From positions 806,001 to 870,000 of the forward strand of contig NW_025935888.1 of assembly GCF_000764305.2 (NCBI RefSeq): 64,000 nt of DNA. The letters run 5' to 3'. The stretch's first letter is position 1. Every line of letters starts with the position of its first letter. This DNA comes from Hyalella azteca (Eukaryota; Arthropoda; Malacostraca; Amphipoda; Hyalellidae). The position numbers and the translations under genes are program-made. The notes under the pieces were generated by a model. It worked only from the letters and a program-made list of their open reading frames with translations, was not told the origin of the DNA and did not search any database. Below are positions 38,701 through 49,934 of the stretch, piece after piece.

Positions 38701-38856
38701 CCCAGCCAGCGTTTCTGGCGGGCTGGTGGAGGTGAAGTCGATGTTGGTGCGCACAGTTCTGTGATGGGACGGCTGTAGGGGTCTGAAGTTATTGCCTAGC
38801 GGCGCGTTGCGGTGGTGCAGAGATGGTCCCTGTCGCAGCTCTCGTAGAGACCGCAT
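38701..38856 (-). CDS. CA10-like: CARP exon 8: end of CA domain
   Basis: The acceptor is TTTCTCTACGCGCAG|ATG and the donor GCTGGG|GTGAGT; phase is 0 in and 0 out. Residues 425-476 contain MRSLRELRQG, APLGNNFRPLQP and RTVRTNIDF, the conserved end of the CARP X/XI domain. The acceptor and the first seven exon bases are part of a 92-bp unit present four times upstream in the transcript direction. Failure to splice at the donor would end the protein after 15 further codons. Confidence 0.95.
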
Positions 38857-39217
38857 CTGCGCGTAGAGAAAGAACTTGCGTTTTGAGCGAGGCGGAGAAT
38901 AATATTTTAAATCAGTGTTTATAGGAATGCGTGGATTTGTAACCGCATCTGCGCGTAGAGAAAGAACTTGCGTCTTGAGCGAGGCGCATAATAATATTTT
39001 AAATGAGTGTCTATAGGAATGCGTGGATTTGTAACCGCATCTGCGCGTAGAGAAAGAACTTGCGTCTTGAGCGAGGCGCAGAATAATATTTTAAATCAGT
39101 GTCTATAGGAATGCGTGGATTTGTAACCGCATCTGCGCGTAGAGAAAGAACTTGCGTCAGGCGAAGAATACAATTTTAAATCAGTGTCTATACTATAGGA
39201 ACGCGTTGATTTGTAAT
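38850..39217. repeat. 92-bp unit x4 containing the exon 8 splice acceptor
   Basis: Units start at 38850, 38942, 39034 and 39126, exactly 92 bp apart; the last is shorter internally and more diverged. On the minus strand each unit carries the same pyrimidine-rich tract, GCAG and ATGCGG. Copy 1 forms the real intron 7/exon 8 junction; copies 2-4 recreate it at 38948, 39040 and 39132. Confidence 0.95.
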
Positions 39218-40475
39218 GGCTTGTGCAACGTAAATAAGGAATGAGTACGACTGATGCACGTTCATTGATGAAAATCGATTGATCGATGAGAGAGGCCAGA
39301 CGCGTGTCTTCCGCGGGAGAAACGAAACGATTGATAAACGTAAATCAAGTAAGATTATTAACCGCTCATGAATAATATTCCGAAATGAGAATAGATTAAT
39401 CGTTTAAATTAATCATGAAGATGCTCCTAAGAGTTTGTGACAATTTTATTTTATATAAATAAAAAATTAACATAACTGTTTTAGAATAGATATTCATCCG
39501 ATTTATTAAGCATCCAGCCAGGTCTGATCAATCGGTTTATTCAATAGCTTTAAAATTCTCTATTCACCTGCCTGCATGCGAAATATTCACCTAACTTAAT
39601 GATAATTCTGACAATGAATCACTTATTTAATAACTTCATTAGCGTCTATTTCCCAACTGCCTAATATACAATGTTTTAAAAGCATTCTCCCGATTTAATG
39701 GGCCACTAGTCTGGATTAAGCATCTAACAATAAAATATTCTCATCAGCGTTCGTTTACCCAACTGCATGAAATGAGGATGAGTTGCTAGCTCATTAGGAG
39801 CTACACTAAAATCCAGTCACCTAATTGGATGCGACGAGATATTCACCATATTTAACGAGTCATTATCGTGGCTAAATTGTTGGTTATTTATACACTTCAT
39901 TAGGATATATCCATGTGACTGAATGCAAAAGTATATTTACCCCATTCAATGAGTCACCAGCCTAGCTTAGTCAACGGGTGGTTTGGTAGCTTCAGTAAAA
40001 TCTATTATTGTGAATGAATGCGACAGGCTACATATAACCGTGAATTTTAATGATTTTCAAACTATTGCGAGCACAAGACGAAAATGGAGGCTTAATTAAC
40101 ATGGGGGAGTATTTTTTAAGCACATGAACATCTTACACGTTTTTTTCAGTACAAACAGTGGCAAATATTTTTATTAGATTACGAAGGAAACACCGTAGCG
40201 TTTTCCGTCTACCGTTGTACCTTATCTTTGCTTTCCGATTCAGGTGAGAGTGCGCAGCAGGACCTATATTTTTACTCCCATAATTCAACACAGAAGAAAT
40301 ACATTTTTCCAATATACTTTTTTCCCCCTCGATAACAGATGGAGGGTAAAAATTCGCATGGGTTCAAAGTGAAGACTGACCAAAAAAGTTGGGACACCTC
40401 GCCAGTTGTTTTAATGATTTTTTTTTTCCTGGCATAATAGATGTTTTTTATTGTAGTAATCTTATTATTATTCAC
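38857..40475 (-). other. CARP intron 7
   Basis: Its 3' end is built from the 92-bp repeat array (to 39217). The remainder (39218-40475) is AT-rich, with nothing recognised. Confidence 0.55.
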
Positions 40476-40630
40476 CTGACTGAATGAGATATAGAGAGGC
40501 TTGTTAGGCAGCACCCAGGTGACGGTCTCGTGGCACCCTGGCTCGGTGAGGGAGCCCTCGTAGGTGAGGTAGTGGGAGTGGCTTGGCAATAAGTCGGACA
40601 ACCGCAACGGCTTCACGCTCACTCTCGACC
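40476..40630 (-). CDS. CA10-like: CARP exon 7: CA domain, YLTYEGSLTEPGC region
   Basis: The acceptor is CTTCTGACCAG|GG and the donor AGTCAG|GTGAAT; phase is 1 in and 0 out. Residues 373-424 include LLPSHSHYLTYEGSLTEPGC and TVTWVLPNKPLYIS. These correspond to the substrate-pocket TYxGSLTxPxCxExVTW block of alpha-CAs, with TEP in place of the TTPP-type sequence of active enzymes. Confidence 0.97.
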
Positions 40631-41091
40631 CTGGTCAGAAGACACGCTTGCTTGTCATCACGCGCGGTATTATTAATCGAATGTAGTGTCTTAGCTGTCA
40701 TTACCTTGCACAACTTTCTAATTCTGACGATAGACGCCCTTCACTTAACTAAAGCTTCATTGATTTCTCTCTATACCGCCAGAGAGAAGTTTTAACACTT
40801 TTAAGAACGTTGAGAGAAGTTTTAACACAATTTGTCAGACAAATTTTAATGCGTGCGAGACAAAAGTAACAATTTAGTGTTCTTGTGTTATTGCACGGAA
40901 TATTTACGTGTTATCCTTTCTTCTTCGAATATAATAGCATTACGGTAATTCATGACACGCGACAACCTTAACAGCCCGTTCCAGCAAATTCATATATATG
41001 ATCATTATTCCAAGTACAATCTGACTGATCGCTCTATCCTTCCCCGTGCCTTGGGTGTCGAAGACGAAAAAATTTCTATTCGTTGTTAGCG

Positions 41092-41107
41092 TCGTGATAT
41101 ATCACGA
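41092..41107. other. 16-bp perfect palindrome
   Basis: TCGTGATATATCACGA, in CARP intron 6. No function can be assigned. Confidence 0.8.
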
Positions 41108-42001
41108 AGCGCACGTTTGGGGAGAAAGTTAATACATTTTTTATCTAATAAAATTTCAGTGGAAATCGAAAATTAATTAAAGATCCTAATTTTCCTACAA
41201 TTTAAAAACTGGAGTTAAACGGGAGTGATTTGTCTCTAGTTTGAAATATTTGAGCGATATTCCCCTTAATTAATACAGTAATGTTTAGTTTAAGAAACAT
41301 TGTGATAACCTGGAAGATGATTTTATAAATGGTTTCCAACAGTTCGATGATCAATTCCAACAATGGATCGAGATCATTTCACTCGATCAGCAACAAGGTT
41401 AATCTGCCAAATCGCTGTTGAAATTTTTTAATTAATATATGTAACTCTGTCCCTCTTGTTATAATATCCACTTTATATCATCTACGTGTCAAGTTTACTC
41501 CGCAATTTTGTTAATTCTTCGTATAGCTACGCATGACCGGTGCAGAAAACGAAACAGTGGGCGTCATGTTACGCATCAAACTTGTTCAACGTACAATTTA
41601 GTGGAACGCGTCAACGTTCACGAGCCGCTCATCGCGAGACAAAACTTTTTAGTTTGGTCGAATCATCGAGTTAAGAAAAACCGGATAATGGAAATGGTAT
41701 GCTAGCTTTTCAAACTCGATTGACGCTCAATGTCGGAGCGGTGGATGTTATGCAAAATTTCTGAAAATTATTCATATGAAGTCATTCAACCTCATATGAC
41801 ACTGACACTAATTTCATATGTTATATGATTAAGTTTGTCTTATAATTAAATATATGTAACAAATATCATTTAGAATGAACTTTAAACTATACCATTTTTA
41901 TAATAGCTTTTATGTCCGAGTTTGCACCAGAAAGAAGCGCATTAATTATAAGCAATTAGTTTACATTTTTGAGTTGGAGGTTTTTTCCATCAACGATTTC
42001 A

Positions 42002-42094
42002 GGCTGACACTAACTTGGTGAAAAGTAAGCCTAAATGGCTTAGGCGGAAACTAACTTGGTGGAAACTAAGCCTAAATGGCTTAGGCTGACATTA
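42002..42094. repeat. 41-bp tandem duplication
   Basis: Two copies start at 42002 and 42043, with a partial third at 42084. Each contains TAAGCCTAAATGGCTTAGGC, itself a near-palindrome. Confidence 0.85.
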
Positions 42095-42390
42095 GGAATT
42101 ATGGTTGATTTCGCATTTTTGCTTTAACGGACTTTAAAAGCATTAATCCTAGTCTTAATGATTTACTTCTTCTAAAAAATCTGAGCTGCCGAAAAAACTC
42201 TAACGTTTACGTATATAAGTCGCTTCTTAATATTATTTCTTGATGAGAAGAGTTTCATGTGAAAATTTTTTGCGGTAAATACAATTTTATAAGTCTAGAT
42301 ATGGGATAATATCAGAAAATATTGACCAGGTTTTGGTGCTGGTGAATAGCTCAAGGCTAAATGAACAGCCAGAAATTCTGTACAGCTCAC

Positions 42391-42457
42391 CTCCGAACGT
42401 AACTTTGTGTAGGCCTTCCAAAATTGTGGCTAAGGCGGGGGAGGTGCGGTCACCGAG
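42391..42457 (-). CDS. CA10-like: CARP exon 6: short CA-domain exon
   Basis: The acceptor is TTCTATCTGACAG|CTC and the donor TTCGGAG|GTGAGC; phase is 0 in and 1 out. It encodes residues 351-372, LGDRTSPALATILEGLHKVT plus FG. This is the segment expected between the GVLAVSVLIQ strand and the SVKPLRLSDLLP strand. The exon is only 67 nt and is easily missed by ORF search. Phase and position both fit. Confidence 0.92.
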
Positions 42458-43126
42458 CTGTCAGATAGAACGATCTTTTATAATTTATTTAATTTATAAA
42501 TTAGACTAATAATACGTTTACAGAAATATATTATAAAAAAGAAATTCTAAAATTAAAGATGTTTGACATAATTTTTCAATCATATTGAAACCAAATTTCC
42601 TGACCATCTGCTGTTGATCTGAAGGAATTACTTGGCATCGCTAGGAAACCTTGATAAAATTATCGAGCATTTCAGTTTAAATGAATCAAAAGTTTCTATT
42701 TTTGGTTACCTGACTATAAATAAATTGATCTGATATCGACGGTCCGCTCTAATACCCCAAATTACCTATTATCAATAAATTAATAAGCATTTCATCAAAT
42801 AAAATTAGATATGCAATTTCTTGAGTAGTAATCGATTCAAGTTGTCTGTTGAAAAGATCTTAGTATTGAAATTCCCAGTAGCAAAAAAATTTTTATCGTC
42901 AATAAGATGAGCTTTGCTCGAACAAATGATAAATTTATCAATCACCGCTCCTGTAGACCGTACTGTAAATTCCCACGTTTGCAGAGCAAGGCTCTAAATG
43001 AAAATGTAGGCTTGCTCTGCAAATGTATGAAATGAATAAAGAATAACGCCACGTATAATTTCCGTAAAAGTTGTCACTAATGAGCCTGATAAAACTCTGA
43101 TAACATAACTTGCGCTGGATCTTCAC

Positions 43127-43222
43127 CTGTATGAGCACAGAGACGGCAAGCACTCCGTACACATGCGACGCGGCCACCGTCAGGTTAGGATACAGTTGGC
43201 TGTTGTGGCCGTATAGCTGCAG
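43127..43222 (-). CDS. CA10-like: CARP exon 5: CA domain, third zinc-ligand position
   Basis: The acceptor is CTATGACAG|CTG and the donor ATACAG|GTGAAG; phase is 0 in and 0 out. Residues 319-350 begin LQLYGHNSQLYPNLT. Gln320 occupies the position of His119 in CA II, so the third zinc ligand is absent. Asn331 is a possible glycosylation site (NLT). The end, GVLAVSVLIQ, matches the hydrophobic GLxVxxxFxx strand of alpha-CAs. Confidence 0.95.
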
Positions 43223-45093
43223 CTGTCATAGAAAAGTACTTTATGAAATATTTAGAAATGTAAAAGCACAATTACTTGTTTAGCACAATTTCAAATTCTA
43301 TTTTGAATGGGATTGAATTCTCATATAAAGTGAAATCACAATGTTCTTCATTGTTAATAACATCAGTGACAGGTCAATGGCGCTAAACTTTAAACGGTGA
43401 AATACGGTTTAGGAATCGATTTACTCTTTTGCCTTAGGTCAGCCACATTAATATTTACTGACTAATTATTAATCAATGCTCTCATTTTAGCCGATAGTGC
43501 AGTCGGATGGAGCCACTTACGCATTGAAGTAATTGAATTTAAATAGCAACAAGGTTGTTTCCAGGTTTGCGTCCGTCACTGTGGCGTGACCAGTTCGACA
43601 TGCAAAATAACCTCCAATTTTGGTGTGAATATAATGCTCTTCATTGAGTGCACAACAAACTTTTAGGCATTTAATATAATTGCATCTTTCATTTCCGACT
43701 AGATTTTCGCGAGCGTCGCATCAAACAAGCTAGGCTCGCACCGCAGGTGCAAGCTACGTAATTAGAGCTCTATAATTGTGTGAATAATTAACGAAGCATT
43801 TATTACTCGACTCATTGAATTATCACTCGGCCTCAAAAATATGAAACAAAGCCATCCACAAAATGTCTGACGACAATTTTCTGCAATATATTTAGAATCA
43901 AAAGCTTGCATGGCGACAAAACCTCCCGAGAGAATGATCCAAATTCGAATATTTAGTTTAGTGCCCAATTTTCGCTCCACGTAACTCGTTTAAAAATTCC
44001 ACTTTGGGAGAGCCAAAATCTGAATATTAATGTGATTAGGTTAGCGATATAACAGGAACAATATTATTTCAAAAATATAATAAAAATATATTCGGAGTAA
44101 TATTTCGGCAATCCAATGCAAACATCAATAAGACGTTTTCCCTCATGAAACTTCAGTGACAGTTTTCACTGCCTATTCTAAGTTCAATTTATTCATAATC
44201 CCTGAATAGTGTCTCATTCATTTTAGGGATACAACTTTCACTATAATTAAATATTTTCAACTGTGTGCCATGACGTGACCGAAAAATTCTATACAGCTAT
44301 GCAAGATTGTATTCTCAGATAACAAAAAATTAACGAACTAATCAACGTCCTTACTTAATTTCGTCTTTTAGGGAATATACAATGGAAATCATAAGAGTGC
44401 GAGATTAATTGATAGAAAACACAAGGCATAATAAATTTCAAAGAGTTTGCTTGAGAACTTACAAAACTAGAACCGAATTAAATGACAGCTGCACACCATG
44501 CTGAGGGTATTAAATGTACCGAAAATAACAAGGTTCTCACAAATTAGGCACAGCTTGAAGCGGCACGAGTAGTTGAATAAATCTCAAATAAAGACGAGAC
44601 TTGACGACTGTGTTCAAGTTGGGCTCAGGGGCTGACACGACTTGTCACATTAGATCTATTATTTTATTTCATGAACTCTGGTTTGAAAAATCTCGAACTG
44701 ATGCAGAAAGACCTTTAATGGTAGTCGAAGGTCACTTTTTTGCTGACGCGACACCTACAGTAACTTGGCTCGCTGAAAAATACATTATAAATACTGATTT
44801 GCGAAGATTGATAGGCGCGATATAAAATCTAAAACTTTAACACGATGGATCGTTCTTAACTACGGCCGTAGGATCTGCGGGGCTTGGGTAGTTGTCAATT
44901 ATGAGATCAGGCTGCTATTCAGTCTATCTCCATATCTCAAAGAGATATCAAGATTGGCTAATTTTAGAGAAATATCAGTTTGATTTTTTCTTAAATTTGT
45001 TCTGATCTTGTAATTAGCAACAACCGGTTCCTCGCAGAGCCTACGGCGATAGTCTAGAACGAAGATGTGTAAAAGATGAAGCGAAAATCAGAC
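43223..45093 (-). other. CARP intron 4
   Basis: AT-rich. A 74-codon plus-strand open frame at 44601-44825 has no recognisable motif. An imperfect inverted repeat (GCTCGCACC / GGTGCAAGC) lies at 43734-43754. Confidence 0.5.
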
Positions 45094-45402
45094 CTCAGCA
45101 GGGAAGGCGTGGTTGTCAATGGTGTGTTCGGAGCCCTGGATGTCTCGCTCCCCGTAGTGTAGCCGAGCCCGGGACAATGAGTATTGGTAAGACAGAGGGC
45201 CTCCTGACACGTTCACCGCCCCCATCATTGGCAATGGCAGATGACGGTCCCTGGTGGGGGGGCCACCGTCATCACCGGTCATGTCAAGACCTCTATTTCT
45301 GTCGCGATAATTATCCCGACTGCTGTCCCGATGCTGGTCGTCCCTCACCTCCTGCATTTGCCATTCCAGGGAATGGCCAGTGTTGACGAGCTCACCTGCA
45401 AC
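45094..45402 (-). CDS. CA10-like: CARP exon 4: CA domain with Asp/Arg-rich insertion and the first two zinc-ligand positions
   Basis: The acceptor is TGTTTGACCAG|GTTGCA and the donor CTGAG|GTCTGA; phase is 0 in and 0 out. Residues 216-318 begin VAGELVNTGHSLEW and end with VNVSGGPL, ARLHYGERD, QGSEHTIDNHAF and PAE. Active alpha-CAs have H-x-H in the strand before the GSEH motif; here it is Arg295-Leu-His297. Between residues about 234 and 272 sits a polar insertion rich in Asp, Arg and Gly that vertebrate CA10 lacks. It lies in the loop before the VNVSGGPL strand and is bordered by splice-like motifs. Asn279 is a possible N-glycosylation site (NVS). Confidence 0.95.
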
Positions 45403-45958
45403 CTGGTCAAACACAAACGAGGGTTCTTCAATGGCATTCCTGAAGCAAAATTCATCGCAAAATCTAATAAACATAATGGCAATATGTGTAGTTTCTGTCG
45501 AGCTAAAGAATCACTCGTCGATCCTGATTTATGCTTCATGCTAATTGACTGGGACGTAAGGAATATTTAACACGACTGCGTTAAAAAATGTGAGTGTCAA
45601 GTTTATTTAATCTAAATTCTAAAACATCTGTGCAATAACTAATGGAAATTGAAAGTTAGATTAATATTACGCTAACGCACAGTAAATTTGGTTTTAACTA
45701 ACCTCATCATAAATTTTCCGTGTTAGTTGTTTGACTTACCATTTTATCAAGAAATTTTTGCATTATAATTTGGTCATTTCATCAGCGTTTGCTCGACAAT
45801 TTTTCTACCATGTCTTTGTTAGGATTTTTAGAAACGGAAACAAAGGTGAAGTCCGGATACCTCTTTCTCGGCTTGGACCAGCAATGTGTACCGAAAGGTA
45901 AGCGGAAAATGGAAGTGAAAGGCAAGAAAATTGTTCTTCGGTGAAATTAAAGGCTCAC

Positions 45959-46095
45959 CATAGTTTTATCGACCAGTAGAGGGGTGAGGTTAGGGTCGTA
46001 GAGGAGTGTGCGGGGATCCAGATTGATGGGAGACTGGCGGCGCCCCTCTGAGCACATAACCCATGCGGGGTTGATCACACCCCAGAACTCGGGAC
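45959..46095 (-). CDS. CA10-like: CARP exon 3: CA domain core, N-terminal part
   Basis: The acceptor is GTGCCACCAG|GT and the donor ACTATG|GTGAGC; phase is 1 in and 0 out. Residues 170-215 contain PEFWGVINPAW, GRRQSPINL and LYDPNLTPLLVDKT. These are unmistakable alpha-CA/CARP motifs: the QSPIN motif is shared by all alpha-CAs, and PEFWG is typical of CARP X/XI. Confidence 0.97.
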
Positions 46096-46891
46096 CTGGT
46101 GGCACAGGTAATATGTTGGGAAATTAAGAGTGTTGCATTGTAGAAGAACCAAACCACTTTATTTATTTTCGTATTAATTCGTGATGTTAATGTTCATCTA
46201 TAATTAAGGACGAAAATCAAATTTATTCAAATAATGACCAATATAGAGTCGGTTCATGATGGGAAGTGAATCGGTAAAAAAATTTTTGATGCCCTATATA
46301 CAGTAAATCTGAAGTCAACCATGGATCTAAATTTTTGTGAATATTTTTCGTCACAAACTATTCGGTACAAAACCCATAACAAAATGAGTATAATGCTAAT
46401 TGCTGTCTATAGTCCCATAATAGTCTTTTTAAGATTACGTAATAATTAAGCAGTGGAAAATGCTGGCGTTACTGCCAAAGGAAACCTTTCTGTAATCAAG
46501 CGCAGTCGATCTTTGAAATTAAAAATCAGTGAGACTCAAAGAAACGCTGGGATGAGCTTCTAATGACCAGATGACGATAAAAAGCGAGAACTGATGGGAA
46601 TCGTATTGTATAACTATTTATTATTATTCAAATATTCGTGGAACTGCTTTATTAACTGATGCCGTATTGACAAAGTACGGTCCATGTTTATTCATAGTAG
46701 TTTACTTATAAATTGTCGAGAAATAATATCTATTTTTAAAATAGTAACGTTTACCATTGAATCAAGCGGTGATTTTTTTTTACATTTAACTTTTTTCATC
46801 TTAACACCGCCAACATCATCTATAATGCAATGCACCGCAATTAGGTAAGATAATAAGTAAATATAAAATATTTTACCAACATCAATTTCAC

Positions 46892-47200
46892 CTGAAATGC
46901 CCTCGTATGTCCACCACATCGCCCAGTTCCAGCCGAGGGGAAGTTCATCGTTGATTTCAAACTCTTCGCTGTCTTTACTTGACGACTCATCGAACGACAA
47001 ATAGCCCATGTGCTCTTCGTCGCTTTGTTCGTCATATTTCGTTTCTAAACTAGACTTTGATGAATATTTACCACTATTTGATGGTAACAATGATGATAGT
47101 GATGTTGAGTCCAGTCTGTTGTTATTTATACCTGCTCCCCGTTCATCATTCAGTAACGAATTTCTAAACTGTTGTTGCTGGTGTGGACTTGTTGAGCTTC
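46892..47200 (-). CDS. CA10-like: CARP exon 2: Ser/Gln-rich and acidic spacer, start of CA domain
   Basis: The acceptor is TTTTTCATTCCTCAG|GA and the donor TTTCAG|GTGAAA; phase is 1 in and 1 out. The exon encodes residues 67-169. It begins Ser/Thr/Gln-rich (SSTSPHQQQQ), passes through a Ser-rich region and then an Asp/Glu/Ser-rich stretch. It ends with the family signature region containing WNWAMWWTYEGIS, the N-terminal start of the CARP X/XI domain. The low-complexity spacer is probably disordered, while the final 20 residues are strongly family-like. Confidence 0.9.
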
Positions 47201-48823
47201 CTGAGGAATGAAAAAGTTATTGCTTCATTAGGATGGATCACGCATAAAAAATATCATTTCATCTATTAGGACTACGTAGATCATATTTCATTATTTTCCA
47301 CGTATTATTTATTTCAAAATTATGCGTATGATGTGCGATTCCAATTTTCATTTTGAAACTGTTCATGGTTTAATTTTAGGTAAACTTTGTTTGACTGGCG
47401 CGCTTCATTTCATAAACATGCAAGAAACTTCGATAAAATGCTCGGCGTGGCCAAATTCGATTTACTCCTTGCAACGCGGCGAGTGTTTGCTGTTTGCTGC
47501 AGCCATCGCAGTTTTGTTCAGTCTGCAGCTATCGCGCTGAGAAGAGCGGCTACGTATACTGCTGTTACCATGTGCGACTTCTGCTGTTACAATGTAAAAG
47601 ATTGTATTTACAAAATAAAAGCTCGCTTCTGAAGCTCGCTTCTGACGAGTTTCACTTGAATGGAGTTCAAATTTGAAATCAGTTCTGTTCTTGCAGGGCA
47701 TTTACTCGTCTAAATTCAATTCTTAAAAGATATATTTAATTTTGTACGACATTTAATAATGAATCAATACTCTGGTGAGTTTTCATTGACATGACAATTC
47801 AAGAAATGACTATGTTTACCGCTGAAATTGTGGTATATTGCATGATGCATATTAAAATTTGGGTGATACTTCTAACTTTACATGCACATGTACTTCGTGG
47901 GAGACTTATGTCGTGTGGGAGACTTATGTCGAACCTGGGGCCGTGTCATAATATACGCGTATCATTGCATAATATGAAGATAGCAATATTGAACAAACGG
48001 TCCTGTAAATACGGTCCTGCGTTATATTTATTGCAGTGAGTCGATTTATTGAGTCGATTTATTTCAGTGAGCCGATTTATTGATTCACATTATTTTTTCC
48101 ATAGTTAATATATTTTACTTCAAAACTACTTTTTCGTAGTGGCTTTTTCAGGCCATGTCTATTTAGTCTCTAAACCAGCATTTTGGAATCGTTTGAAAGT
48201 TTTCATCAATTTCAATTACGCTCGCTATCTTTACACATCGGTAACACTAAAATTAATACAAGCCTATACCAATTCGCTGATTATGCTAGAGTTTCGCATC
48301 ATATAGGGAGTAAACCAGCAGATTGAAAATTAGGCAGGCATTACTCAGCAAATAAATGGTAATTAGATATCGTCGCGTATGTAGAGGACCTTCATCGTAC
48401 TGAATTAGTGCAATCCTATCAATGCAAATGCAAAAGATGATGGCATTGAGGAAGTCAATTGATTGCTGATAATTTTTTTATGAGTTTGAAACAATCGTGG
48501 AGGCAAGCTAGCCAATTGAGTGAGATCTTGTATTTAAACTGTGACGGCGTTTGTTTCTATCCATATTTGTTCGTCTAAGTAAATGTATGTATAAAGATAC
48601 GTCAAATGTGCGTATTCCTTACTCTTGTGCAGGCGCTTTGGTGGCGCTTGCAAGAAATATTTAGCTTAAATTATAAGCTCAATCTGAGCTCCTGCCATCC
48701 ATCTTGAGGACGCGACAAGGAATCTGGGGCCGCGCGCGCTGTCGCCTTAACATAATCCATTTCGAGGAGACAGCGAGCCGAAAATTGGTCGCTTTTCGTC
48801 GCGCAGCCTCGACGAAAATTGCA

Positions 48824-49096
48824 GTGCAGCGTCTGACACATCCATGTCGTGCTACGGTGCAGCGTCTGACACATCCATGTCGTGCTACGGTGCAGCGGCT
48901 GACACATCCATGTCGTGCTACGGTGCAGCGTCTGACACATCCATGTCGTGCTACGGTGCAGCGGCTGACACATCCGTGTCGTGCTACGGTGCAGCGGCTG
49001 ACACATCCGTGTCGTGCTATGGTGCAGCGCCTGACACATCCATGTCGTGCTACGGTGCAGCGCCTGACACATCCATGTCGTGCTACGGTGCAGCAT
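48824..49096. repeat. 33-bp tandem repeat, eight copies
   Basis: Units beginning GTGCAGCGTCTGACACATCC recur every 33 bp from 48824 to 49087, with a partial ninth. Variation is confined mostly to two positions (GTC/GGC/GCC and CAT/CGT). Because 33 is divisible by three, several frames on both strands stay open; I read these as a by-product rather than a protein. Confidence 0.95.
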
Positions 49097-49667
49097 CATT
49101 TTGACTACTGGATAATTTCCTCCGATCTAAATCTATTTAATATTTAAGGCAAAAAACATTCGGGTCCCTCCGTGCCACACCTTGGCAAAATTCTTGCGCT
49201 AAAATTGTTAAAAGATTTTTGTGCAGCTGGAGCCGATGAGGCAATTTAAAGCGCGCTCAGGCTGCAACAGTAGAATATTCAATTAGGAGATGTAGGACGT
49301 CAGAAGTGGCTACAGTACAAAGCATGGAAGTGCTTTTTTAATGAAGCAGCAGCATTTCGCTTATACAATTCGCATGAGCTTTTATAATAATTATCCAGCG
49401 TGTCAAAAAAAGTCCGGTGGAATCTTATCTTAGATTTGATAGGACATACGTGAACACCAACGGTAATCTTAATGTAATTTTCGACTGGTAGTCATTTCCT
49501 TAATAACAGAGACTACAGACGTGACAATTAGTAGCTTAAAAAAATTAGTCAACATTCAGACCGAATTTTGTGCAGCCATAACGATCGGTCATGAACTCCA
49601 GTGGCGATTTTTCAGGGTACTAAAACATATAGCAATCTTTGTATAATAACACAATTATAAAATTTTT

Positions 49668-49820
49668 TATAAATAAAATCCTGCTGATGCAATTTTTTGA
49701 AAAAATGGCGATTCTACATTGCATTTCATTTTCAATGTAGTCTATGGTCCTAACAAAAATAAAAGGAATAATTACCTGAAGTTGCTAGGGCCACAATAGC
49801 CGTACTAAGAACACGATAAG
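49668..49820 (-). repeat. Diverged duplicate of the CARP exon 1 end and 5' splice site
   Basis: The segment aligns with 49826-49975 across the exon end, the donor (ACTTCAG|GTAATT at 49776/49775) and about 100 bp of intron. Read in the same phase as exon 1, it encodes a hydrophobic tail, STAIVALATSG, resembling CSAVASAAASG of exon 1. The frame is open for about 44 codons but has no ATG. It may be a decayed partial exon copy or part of an alternative 5' exon. Confidence 0.7.
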
Positions 49821-49934
49821 ATTCATTACAAAATAAAATGATGCTGATGAAATGGTCTAAAATAACAGCGATTTTGACATTACATCTCGTATTCCCAAGA
49901 GTGCATTGAAATCAGTAAATGAAAGAATAGTTAC

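Larger units (their letters stand above)
40631..42390 (-). other. CARP intron 6
   Basis: AT-rich. It contains a perfect 16-bp palindrome (41092-41107) and a 41-bp tandem duplication (42002-42094). No exon is seen. Confidence 0.5.
47201..49934 (-). other. CARP intron 1
   Basis: It holds the duplicated exon-1 end (49668-49820), the 33-bp tandem array (48824-49096), and a GC-richer block at about 47380-47640 in which several frames stay open but which I cannot assign. An 18-bp direct duplication (GTGGGAGACTTATGTC core) lies near 47897-47935. No other gene is recognised. Confidence 0.6.

Noticed and set aside
45837..45950. Plus-strand exon-like segment in CARP intron 3 (GNKGEVRIPLSRLGPAMCTE before AG|GTAAGC)
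   Set aside because: Short, antisense to CARP, with no family match and a weak acceptor. Kept only as a curiosity.
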